A stretch of 64,000 nucleotides of DNA, taken from contig NZ_BSSE01000016.1 in NCBI RefSeq assembly GCF_030268965.1, forward strand, positions 112,485-176,484. Direction: 5' to 3'. This document shows, piece by piece, positions 1-6,754 of this stretch. The notes under the pieces were generated by a model. It was not told the origin of the DNA, made no database searches, and worked only from the letters and a program-made list of their open reading frames with translations. A program made the translations under genes and the position numbers. Numbering within the stretch: the stretch's first letter is position 1; each line of letters starts with the position of its first letter. The stretch comes from Microtetraspora sp. NBRC 16547. GTDB lineage: Bacteria; Actinomycetota; Actinomycetes; Streptosporangiales; Streptosporangiaceae.

Positions 1-261
1 GCCGCCGCCAACCGCGACCCCGAGCGGTTCTCCGAGCCCGACCAGCTTGACGTCGCGCGGCCCGCGAGCGGGCACCTGACCTTCGGCCACGGCATCCACC
101 AGTGCCTCGGGCAGCAGCTCGCCAGGACCGAGATGCGGATCGCCTACCCGGCCCTGCTGCGCCGCTTCCCCGGCCTGCGTCTCGCCGTACCGGCGGAGGA
201 GGTCCCGATGCGGACCGACATGGTGGTCTACGGGGTGCACCGGCTGCCGGTCACCTGGTAG
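1..261 (+). CDS. Cytochrome P450, C-terminal fragment (cut by window edge)
   Basis: Last 86 residues of a cytochrome P450 monooxygenase; the rest lies left of the window. The fragment opens with the meander region (NRDPERF, residues 4-10) and carries the haem loop [10 protein letters not shown] (28-37), in which Cys35 would be the axial thiolate ligand. The K-helix ExxR and the I-helix are outside the window. Thirteen bases after the stop a small ferredoxin gene begins, the usual bacterial class I arrangement in which the ferredoxin passes electrons from a reductase to the P450. The substrate cannot be told from this part; such pairs occur in both secondary metabolism and general oxidation. 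Confidence 0.95.
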   Translation, partial: AAANRDPERFSEPDQLDVARPASGHLTFGHGIHQCLGQQLARTEMRIAYPALLRRFPGLRLAVPAEEVPMRTDMVVYGVHRLPVTW

Positions 262-274
262 GGAAGGGGGCGCG

Positions 275-520
275 ATGAGGATCATCGCGGACACCGGCCG
301 CTGCATCGGGGCCGGGATGTGCGTGCTGGCCCTGGGCGAGGTGTTCGACCAGAGCGAGGACGACGGGACCGTCGTCCTGCTCGACGCGGAGCCGCCCGCC
401 TCGATGGCGGGCGCGGTCCGGCGGGCCGTACAGCTGTGCCCGTCCGGCGCCCTGTCCATCGCGGAGACGTCCGGAGGGGACCAGGACGCCGCGGGCGGCG
501 TGAAGGGGAACGGGGACTAG
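275..520 (+). CDS. [3Fe-4S]-type ferredoxin, P450 partner
   Basis: Small soluble ferredoxin of 81 residues, the probable electron donor of the P450 immediately upstream. Cys10 and Cys16 sit in CIGAGMC and a third Cys in LCPSG (Cys55). Only three cysteines are present, the pattern of 3Fe-4S ferredoxins where the usual second Cys is replaced by a small residue. The start ATG lies 13 bp behind the P450 stop with GAAGGGGGCG as ribosome binding site, so the two are co-transcribed. The last ~15 residues are a hydrophilic tail without recognisable structure. Confidence 0.93.
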   Translation: MRIIADTGRCIGAGMCVLALGEVFDQSEDDGTVVLLDAEPPASMAGAVRRAVQLCPSGALSIAETSGGDQDAAGGVKGNGD

Positions 521-530
521 GGAAACAGGT

Positions 531-1457
531 CTAGGCGACCGCGTTGCGGAGCGGCGCGATCGGCCGCGGCAGGGGGAGCCCACGGGCCGCCCACAGGAGC
601 CGCATCCGGTCCGGATAGTCGGTGACGATGCCCGCCACGCCCAGGTCGAGAAGCGCGGCCGCCTCGTCGGGGTCGTTGACCGTCCACACCACGACCGGCA
701 GGCCGCACTCCGACGCGGCGGTCATCAGCGCCTGGTCGACCAGCACGCGGTCGGGGGAGAGCGTGGTGGCCCCGACCGCCCGGGCCGCGGCCGCCAGGTC
801 GCCGCCGAAGTCGGCCAAATCCAGGCCGTTCATCCAGGCGGGGGCCATCGTGGCCTCCTCGACCAGCGCGTACCGCCGGTCGACCAGCGGTCGCGCGGCC
901 TCGAGGACGCGCCAGTCGAAGCTGAGCAGAGCGGCGTTCGCGAGCCGGCCGTGCCGGTCGAGCTCCTTCACCACGAGCTCGGTGAACTCACGCGGATCGG
1001 CCGTCAGCTCCGGGTGGTCCGGGTCGGACTTGAGCTCGACGTGCAGCCTCACCCCGTCCGCGCCGTACGCGTCGACGAGGCCGAGCACGGCGCCGAGCGT
1101 GGGCATCCGGGTGTCGGGCAGCGGCACCTGGGTGAGCGCGAAGGGGTCGTCGGGCCGCGTCGGGAGCCGGATGCCGACATCGAGCGTCCTGAGCTGGGCG
1201 AGCGACAGGGAGCCGATCGGCTTGCCGACGTAGGGGAACATCTCGTCGCCCGCGGTGGCCATCCCGGTGTCCGCGCTGGTCACCGGCGAGACGATCAGGT
1301 CGTGCGTGAGCACGATCTGCCCGTCGGAACTCAGGGCGACGTCGAACTCCAGTGCGTCGACCCCGAGTTCCAGCGCGAAGGCGAGCCCGGGGAGCGTGTT
1401 CTCGGGCCGCAGCCCGCGTGCCCCCCGATGGCCGTGTAGTTCAACGTGTCCATGCAC
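531..1457 (-). CDS. Glycerophosphodiester phosphodiesterase
   Basis: GDPD-family TIM-barrel enzyme hydrolysing glycerophosphodiesters to glycerol-3-phosphate and an alcohol. The diagnostic start HGHRGARGLRPENT contains the catalytic His and the Arg/Glu-Asn pair, followed by ALEFDVALSSDGQIVLTHD with metal ligands Glu/Asp and the second catalytic His; HVELKS and the C-terminal VWTVNDPDEAAAL / GIVTDYPD motifs are typical. No signal peptide is seen, so it is probably cytosolic. I chose the GTG at 1457 (308 residues) because the conserved motif starts a few residues later; in-frame GTGs at 1490 and 1535 would add 11 or 26 residues of unconserved look. It is a single gene between the ferredoxin and purA. 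Confidence 0.9.
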   Translation of the reverse strand: MHGHVELHGHRGARGLRPENTLPGLAFALELGVDALEFDVALSSDGQIVLTHDLIVSPVTSADTGMATAGDEMFPYVGKPIGSLSLAQLRTLDVGIRLPTRPDDPFALTQVPLPDTRMPTLGAVLGLVDAYGADGVRLHVELKSDPDHPELTADPREFTELVVKELDRHGRLANAALLSFDWRVLEAARPLVDRRYALVEEATMAPAWMNGLDLADFGGDLAAAARAVGATTLSPDRVLVDQALMTAASECGLPVVVWTVNDPDEAAALLDLGVAGIVTDYPDRMRLLWAARGLPLPRPIAPLRNAVA

Positions 1458-1563
1458 AAGGGCGAACCCTACTGGGTCGCCTTGTGTCACCCGAGCATCC
1501 CCACCCCCGCGGCGCGCATCAGCACAAAGCGTCACACAACCATCCGGGGTGGGGGAAACGCGC

Positions 1564-2847
1564 TCAGATCAGCGGGCGGATCTGGAGGGTCTGGGTGCGG
1601 CCGGGGCCGACGCCGATCGCGGAGATCGGGGCCCCGCTCATCTCCTCCAGCGCCTTGACGTAATCCTGCGCCTTGGGCGGCAGGTCCTCGAACGTCTTGG
1701 CGTCGGTGATGTCCTCCTGCCAGCCGGGCAGCTCCTCGTAGATCGGCTTGGCGTGGTGGAACTCGGTCTGCGTCATGGGGATCTCGTCATGGCGCACGCC
1801 GTCCACGTCGTACGCGACGCAGACGGGGATCCGCTCCAGCCCGGACAGCACGTCCAGCTTGGTGAGGAAGAAGTCGGTCACGCCGTTGATCCGGGTGGCG
1901 TACCGCGCGATGACGGCGTCGAACCAGCCGCAGCGGCGGTTGCGGCCCGTGGTCACGCCGTACTCGCCGCCGGTGGAGCGCAGCCAGTCGCCCATCTCGT
2001 CGGTCAGCTCGGTGGGGAACGGCCCGGAGCCGACCCGAGTGGTGTACGCCTTGAGGATGCCGATGACGCGGGTGAGCCGCGACGGCGGGATGCCCGAGCC
2101 GATGCACGCGCCGCCCGAGGTCGGGGACGAGGAGGTCACGAACGGGTAGGTGCCGTGGTCGATGTCCAGCAGCGTGCCCTGGCCGCCTTCGAGGAGGACG
2201 ACCTTGCCCTCGTCCAGCGCCTTGCTCAGCACCAGCGACGTGTCGGTGATGTGCGGCTTGAGCCGCTCGGCGTACGCGAGGTATTCATCCAGCACCGCGG
2301 CCGGGTCGAGCCCGCGCCGGTTGTAGATCTTGGTGAGGATCTGGTTCTTGTCGCCGAGCGCGACCTCGATCTTCTGCTTGAGGATGCCCGGGTCCAGCAG
2401 GTCCTGGACGCGGACGCCCATGCGGGAGATCTTGTCGCCGTAGGCGGGGCCGATGCCGCGGCCGGTCGTGCCGATCTTGGACTTGCCCAGGTAGCGCTCG
2501 CTGACCTTGTCGATGGCCTTGTGCTGCGGCATGATCAGGTGGGCGTTCGCCGAGATCAGCAACCGGTCGGCGTTGATCCCGCGCTGGGCCAGCCCGTCGA
2601 TCTCGCTGAGCAGCACACCCGGGTCGATCACGACGCCGTTGCCGATCACGGGGACCACATCGGGAGAGAGCACACCCGTGGGCAGCAGGTGCAGGGCGTA
2701 TTTCTGGTCGCCGATGACCACGGTGTGGCCCGCGTTGTTGCCGCCCTGGTAGCGGACGACGTAATGGACGTCGCCGCCGAGCAGGTCGGTGGCCTTTCCC
2801 TTGCCCTCATCGCCCCATTGGGCGCCTACGAGAACCACAGCCGGCAT
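1564..2847 (-). CDS. purA: Adenylosuccinate synthetase
   Basis: Catalyses IMP + Asp + GTP to adenylosuccinate, the first committed step to AMP. The N-terminal [14 protein letters not shown] is the PurA P-loop with the catalytic Asp, followed by GGNNAGHTV (GTP/IMP loop, catalytic His), [24 protein letters not shown] and [11 protein letters not shown]. Length 427 residues matches the family (about 430). The start is ATG 2847, preceded by GCAGGAG; an upstream extension to 2910 is open but not conserved. Its neighbours DUF3151 and fba fit an order common in actinobacteria. Confident assignment. Confidence 0.97.
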   Translation of the reverse strand: MPAVVLVGAQWGDEGKGKATDLLGGDVHYVVRYQGGNNAGHTVVIGDQKYALHLLPTGVLSPDVVPVIGNGVVIDPGVLLSEIDGLAQRGINADRLLISANAHLIMPQHKAIDKVSERYLGKSKIGTTGRGIGPAYGDKISRMGVRVQDLLDPGILKQKIEVALGDKNQILTKIYNRRGLDPAAVLDEYLAYAERLKPHITDTSLVLSKALDEGKVVLLEGGQGTLLDIDHGTYPFVTSSSPTSGGACIGSGIPPSRLTRVIGILKAYTTRVGSGPFPTELTDEMGDWLRSTGGEYGVTTGRNRRCGWFDAVIARYATRINGVTDFFLTKLDVLSGLERIPVCVAYDVDGVRHDEIPMTQTEFHHAKPIYEELPGWQEDITDAKTFEDLPPKAQDYVKALEEMSGAPISAIGVGPGRTQTLQIRPLI

Positions 2848-3002
2848 GGTCTGACTCCTGCACCACAAAACGAAAACCCCTGACGCAAGTACGACAGGGG
2901 CCTCTTGCAACCTGAGACTACCTGAGCCGGTCGGAAACCGGGATTCGCGGGTCCTGAACGGGCGGCCCGCCCCTCATGTACGGCTCCGCCGGCTCGGCAG
3001 GG

Positions 3003-3422
3003 TCAGTGTCCGGCGAGCGCCTGGGCGGCCTCGGCGCTGCTGTCGCGCAGGAACTTGGCGCAACGCTCGGCCTCGTCCTTCTCGCCGATGGCGTGTGCGG
3101 CTCGGCTCAGCGCGTGCAGGCAGCGGAGGAAGCCCTTGTTGGGTCCGTGGTCCCACGGGACCGGGCCGTGACCCTTCCAGCCGGCGCGGCGCAGCTGGTC
3201 GAGGCCGCGGTGGTAGCCGGTGCGCGCGAAGGCGTACGACGTGACGGCGTGCCCGGCCGCGAAGTAGTCCTCGGCCAGCGCCGCCCAGGCTTCGGAGTAG
3301 GCGGGGAAGCGCGCGGCCACGTCGGCCGCCTTGGCGCCGGACTCGATCATCTCTCGAGCCTCGGCGTTGTCCGGGAGGAGGGTGGGCGGCGGACCGGCCA
3401 GGAGGTTTTCGTGCGTTTCCAT
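3003..3422 (-). CDS. DUF3151 family protein
   Basis: A 139-residue soluble protein matching what I remember of DUF3151, an actinobacterial family of unknown function usually found near purA and fba. Mostly helical: FPAYSEAWAALAEDYFA, VTSYAFARTGYHRGLDQLR and the conserved GHGPVPWDHGPNKGFLRCL are visible. The C-terminal helix is rich in Ala and Glu. A GTG two codons earlier (3428) is an alternative start. It lies upstream of purA on the same strand (155 bp gap) and could be co-transcribed. Function unknown. Confidence 0.8.
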   Translation of the reverse strand: METHENLLAGPPPTLLPDNAEAREMIESGAKAADVAARFPAYSEAWAALAEDYFAAGHAVTSYAFARTGYHRGLDQLRRAGWKGHGPVPWDHGPNKGFLRCLHALSRAAHAIGEKDEAERCAKFLRDSSAEAAQALAGH

Positions 3423-3767
3423 GAGCACAGTCTTACCCGTGGAAAGTCCGCACCATCATGAGGGGGCCGGGACAAGATTGGCGAAAATTCTCCGGCAAGC
3501 CGTCGCGTGGAACGGAAGGACCCGGTTTCGAGCGGCCGCACGGGCACAGTACGGGCGCAGTGCGTATGGGCACAGTGCGTAAGGGCACAGTGTGGAGCGC
3601 AGTGTGTGGAGCGCAGCCGCGCTGGGCGCGGGAACGCGTTCAGCGCGGCTACGTCCGGTTAAGCCGGGTCAAGCCCGGCCTGGTGCGGTCCGGCCTGGTG
3701 CGGTCCGGCCTGGTGCGGTCCGGCCTGGTGCGGTCCGCCGGCCCGGCTTGCCCTGGTCAGGATGCGT
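3423..3767. other. Repeat-rich intergenic region between fba and DUF3151
   Basis: About 345 bases with no convincing gene. The right part holds four exact 15-bp tandem copies (listed separately). The middle (3541-3610) holds imperfect GGGCACAGTGCGTAA / GAGCGCAGTGTGTG repeats. Short ORFs here have the monotonous composition of translated repeats, so I do not call them. Confidence 0.6.
3676..3735. repeat. Four exact tandem copies of a 15-bp unit
   Basis: CGGCCTGGTGCGGTC is repeated four times without a mismatch, just downstream of the fba stop codon. The unit length is a multiple of three but no plausible protein uses it. Exact copies suggest slippage that is recent or ongoing. Confidence 0.9.
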
Positions 3768-4790
3768 TCAGCGGAGCTTGGTGCCCGCCGACTTCAGGTG
3801 CCGGCAGGCCTCGGCGACCCGCGCGGCCATGCCCGCCTCGGCGGCCTTGCCGTACGCGCGAGGGTCGTAGGCCTTCTTGTTGCCGACCTCCCCGTCGACC
3901 TTCAGCACGCCGTCGTAGTTGCGGAACATGTGGTCCGCGACCGGCCGGGTGAAGGCGTACTGCGTGTCCGTGTCGATGTTCATCTTGACCACGCCGTACG
4001 CGATGGCCTCGTGGATCTCTTCGAGCAGCGAGCCGGAGCCGCCGTGGAAGACCAAGTCGAACGGCTTGTCCTTGCCGAACTTGGCGCCGACGGCCTCCTG
4101 GATGTCCTTCAGGACGGTGGGACGCAGCTTGACGTGGCCCGGCTTGTAGACGCCGTGCACGTTGCCGAACGTCGCGGCCAGGAGGTACCGGCCGCGCTCG
4201 CCCAGGCCGACGGCCTCGGCGGTGGCGATGGCGTCCTGGGCCGTGGTGTAGAGCTTCTCGTTGATCTCGCCGACGACGCCGTCCTCCTCGCCGCCGACGA
4301 CACCGATCTCCATCTCCATGATGACGCGCGCCTCGGCGCACTTCTCGATGAGCTCGGAGGCGATGGACAGGTTCTCCTCCAGCGGTACGGCGGAGCCGTC
4401 CCACATGTGGGACTGGAACAGCGGCTCCTCGCCCCTGGCGACCCGCTCACGAGAGATCTCGATCAGCGGGCGCATGAAACCGTCCAGCTTGTCCTTCGGG
4501 CAGTGGTCGGTGTGCAGGGCGACGGTCACGGGGTACTTGGCGGCCACCACCCGGGCGTACTCGGCCAGAGCGACCGAACCGGTCACCATGTCCTTGACCG
4601 TCGTTCCGGAGAGGAACTCCGCCCCGCCGGTCGACACCTGGATGATGCCGTCGCTCTCGGCCTCGGCGAAGCCGCGAAGCGCCGCGTTCAGCGTCTGGGA
4701 CGAGGTCACGTTGATCGCCGGGTAGGCGAAGCCGCCCTCCTTGGCCCGGTCGAGCATCTCGGCGTAGACCTCTGGAGTCGCGATAGGCAT
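3768..4790 (-). CDS. fba: Fructose-bisphosphate aldolase, class II
   Basis: Zinc-dependent aldolase of glycolysis and gluconeogenesis, interconverting fructose-1,6-bisphosphate with DHAP and glyceraldehyde-3-phosphate. Visible are AYPAINVTSSQTLNA, the VALHTDHCPKDKL zinc/catalytic stretch (His and Asp), LFQSHMWDGS, EMEIGVVGGEEDG, FGNVHGVYKPG (metal His), VFHGGSGS and NIDTDTQYAF (phosphate loop). Length 340 residues is that of the actinobacterial long form. The start at ATG 4790 follows AGAAGGAGATG; the longer frame to 4877 is unlikely. It is divergent from the DedA gene. Confidence 0.97.
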   Translation of the reverse strand: MPIATPEVYAEMLDRAKEGGFAYPAINVTSSQTLNAALRGFAEAESDGIIQVSTGGAEFLSGTTVKDMVTGSVALAEYARVVAAKYPVTVALHTDHCPKDKLDGFMRPLIEISRERVARGEEPLFQSHMWDGSAVPLEENLSIASELIEKCAEARVIMEMEIGVVGGEEDGVVGEINEKLYTTAQDAIATAEAVGLGERGRYLLAATFGNVHGVYKPGHVKLRPTVLKDIQEAVGAKFGKDKPFDLVFHGGSGSLLEEIHEAIAYGVVKMNIDTDTQYAFTRPVADHMFRNYDGVLKVDGEVGNKKAYDPRAYGKAAEAGMAARVAEACRHLKSAGTKLR

Positions 4791-4926
4791 CGGAAATTCA
4801 TCTCCTTCTGAGACAGTTACCGGCGGTCGCAAGTATCCCGAAGCGCGTGCCGATGTGTGAAGCAGGCTCCGGGCCACGCCCGTCTTCTATCAGTGTCGCC
4901 TCATATCCGACCGGTAAGCTCGAGGC

Positions 4927-5604
4927 GTGGACGTGATCCTGAATCTTCTTGACCCGCAGTGGTGGCTGACCATGCTCGGCGCCTTCGCGACGGTCGGCGT
5001 CATCGCGATCATCTTTGCCGAGACCGGGTTGCTCGTCGGTTTCTTTCTGCCGGGCGACTCACTGCTGGTCGCGGCCGGGATCTTCGCTTCGGGCAAGGTG
5101 CTCGAAGGTGTCGAGCCCTTGTCACTGCCCACCCTGCTGGTCGGGACGCCGCTGGCCGCGATCCTCGGCGCCCAGCTCGGGCATTTCCTCGGCGCGCGAG
5201 TCGGCCGCAAGCTTTTCGACAAGCCCGACTCCCGGCTGTTCAAAAAGGAACACGTCGAAAAGGCGGAGTACTACTTCGAGAAGTTCGGCCCCGCCAAGGC
5301 CGTGGTCGTGGCGCGGTTCATGCCGATCGTGCGCACCTTCATGAACCCCGTGGCCGGCGTTCTGCAAATGGACGCGCGCAAGTTCTTCCTGTGGAACGCC
5401 CTGGGCGGCGTGGTCTGGGTCGAGGCGCTGCTGCTGCTCGGGTACTTCCTCGGCAGCAAGGTCGAGGGCATCGACAAGTACATCCTGCCGGGCGTCTTCG
5501 TGATCATCGTGCTGTCGCTGGTGCCGATCGTTCGTGAGGTCCTGAAGAACCGGAAGGCCGGAGGCGCCCCCGCCCCGAGGGGCAAGCACCACGCGGGGCG
5601 TTGA
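4927..5604 (+). CDS. DedA family (VTT domain) integral membrane protein
   Basis: A 225-residue polytopic membrane protein of the DedA/SNARE-associated (VTT) family; in several bacteria members act in undecaprenyl-phosphate or phosphatidylethanolamine flipping and envelope homeostasis, but the substrate here is inference. The family hallmarks E-TGLLVGFFLPGDSLL (re-entrant helix with acidic residue) and the second motif VVVARFMPIVRTFMNPVAG with essential Arg residues are both present. Helices lie near residues 13-35, 48-60, 135-165 and 175-200. GTG start. It diverges from fba across 136 bp that must hold both promoters. Confidence 0.92.
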   Translation: MDVILNLLDPQWWLTMLGAFATVGVIAIIFAETGLLVGFFLPGDSLLVAAGIFASGKVLEGVEPLSLPTLLVGTPLAAILGAQLGHFLGARVGRKLFDKPDSRLFKKEHVEKAEYYFEKFGPAKAVVVARFMPIVRTFMNPVAGVLQMDARKFFLWNALGGVVWVEALLLLGYFLGSKVEGIDKYILPGVFVIIVLSLVPIVREVLKNRKAGGAPAPRGKHHAGR

Positions 5605-5683
5605 TCCCTTTAGCGCACCAAAGTGTGATTAATCCTCATTTGGGTGCTGTTGGCCTGTTCGCGGAACCGCTACCCTCCGGTAT

Positions 5684-6121
5684 GTGGGACGCCACAGGTC
5701 TGATCCGATGGGGATCGCCCGGCTGGTACTCATCGGCCTGGTGGTCCTGCTCGCGCTGGCTGTCGTCGCCGTCGGAGCCAAATCGCTGATGACGGTCCTC
5801 GGCTCGGACGACGCCGGGGCCGCCGTCGCCACGCCCCGCGCATCCGGCGGGGCGTCCTCGTCCGCGAGCACGCGGACGGCGACCGTACAGATCGTGTGCA
5901 GCGCCGACCGGTGCCCGGTGTTCGTCCGCATCCCCGGCGGAGACGTGCTGATGGACCGGGACATGACCCGGGGCGAACAGGCCTCCTATTTCGAACCCGA
6001 GCTCGACGTGGTCCTCGGTGACGCGAGCACGGTCACGGTCCTGGAGAACGGAACCCAGCGTCCCCCGGGTGAGACCGGGGAACGCCAGACGTTCAAGGTG
6101 ACGAGATCCCCAGATCGCTGA
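5684..6121 (+). CDS. Membrane-anchored protein with RodZ C-domain-like (DUF4115-like) fold
   Basis: A 145-residue protein with one N-terminal membrane helix (ARLVLIGLVVLLALAVVAVG, about residues 12-31), an Ala/Ser-rich linker and a C-terminal beta domain. The order VFVRIPGGDVLMDRDM - RGEQASYFE - LDVVLGDASTVTVLENG resembles the C-terminal DUF4115 domain of RodZ-like proteins (value-gain-size-gradient-NG pattern). No helix-turn-helix precedes the helix, so it is not RodZ itself. The start may be GTG 5684 or ATG 5708; neither has a strong ribosome site. Its 3' end overlaps the convergent pyrE by 29 bp. The fold assignment is by eye. Confidence 0.65.
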   Translation: MGRHRSDPMGIARLVLIGLVVLLALAVVAVGAKSLMTVLGSDDAGAAVATPRASGGASSSASTRTATVQIVCSADRCPVFVRIPGGDVLMDRDMTRGEQASYFEPELDVVLGDASTVTVLENGTQRPPGETGERQTFKVTRSPDR

Positions 6122-6635
6122 GGCCGTAGGCCGAGCGGTACGGCAGGCCGGTGGCGGCCAGGTTCTCGTCGCCACCGCGGTGCACGATCGTCGCGATGCC
6201 CACCACCTCGGCGCCGGCCTCGCGCAGCGCCTCCACGGCGGTCAGCACGGAGCCGCCCGTGGTGGTCGTGTCCTCGACCGCGAGCACGCGGCGTCCCTTC
6301 ACATCCGGGCCCTCGATCCGGCGCTGCAGGCCGTGCGCCTTGCCCGCCTTGCGTACGACGAAGGCGTCCAGCACGCGTCCCCGGGCGGCGGCGGCGTGCA
6401 GCATCGCGGTCGCCACGGGGTCCGCACCCAGCGTCAGGCCGCCGACCGCGTCATAGCCGAGGTCCTCGGTCAGGTCGAGCATCACTCGCCCCACCAGCGG
6501 GGCCGCCACGCCGTCGAGCGTGATGCGGCGGAGATCGACGTACCAGTCGGCCTCCTTGCCCGAGGAGAGCACGACCCTGCCGTGCACGACCCCCTTCTTC
6601 CTGATCTCGTCAAGCAGCTTCTCGCGGTCGCTCAT
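6093..6635 (-). CDS. pyrE: Orotate phosphoribosyltransferase
   Basis: Joins orotate to PRPP, giving OMP, in pyrimidine synthesis. The 180 residues show the N-terminal SSGKEADWYVDLRRITL substrate region, GGLTLGADPVATAM, and the PRPP motif RVLAVEDTTTTGGSVL with the acidic pair, in the right order. Length is right for the short actinobacterial form. ATG start at 6635. The last 29 bp overlap the convergent membrane-anchored gene, so antisense transcription there is likely. It is separate from pyrD, which lies 40 kb away. Confidence 0.95.
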   Translation of the reverse strand: MSDREKLLDEIRKKGVVHGRVVLSSGKEADWYVDLRRITLDGVAAPLVGRVMLDLTEDLGYDAVGGLTLGADPVATAMLHAAAARGRVLDAFVVRKAGKAHGLQRRIEGPDVKGRRVLAVEDTTTTGGSVLTAVEALREAGAEVVGIATIVHRGGDENLAATGLPYRSAYGLSDLGISSP

Positions 6636-6712
6636 GGCGCCCAGCCTACGAGGTCGCGACCACCGCTTCGAAGGTAAGGACCCGTCACCGGTTTAGGCAG
6701 CGCACGGTCGGC

Positions 6713-6740
6713 GGAATCATGTGCTGGACGACTCAGCGTA
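6713..6740 (+). promoter_or_regulatory. Candidate ECF-type promoter of the sigma fusion gene
   Basis: GGAAT (6713-6717) and CGTA (6737-6740) lie 19 bp apart just before the start codon of the sigma-factor gene, resembling the GGAAC/CGT elements of ECF sigma promoters, though the spacer is 2-3 bp longer than usual. If real, the sigma factor may drive its own gene. By eye only. Confidence 0.3.
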
Positions 6741-6754
6741 ATCGTGAGGTAACA

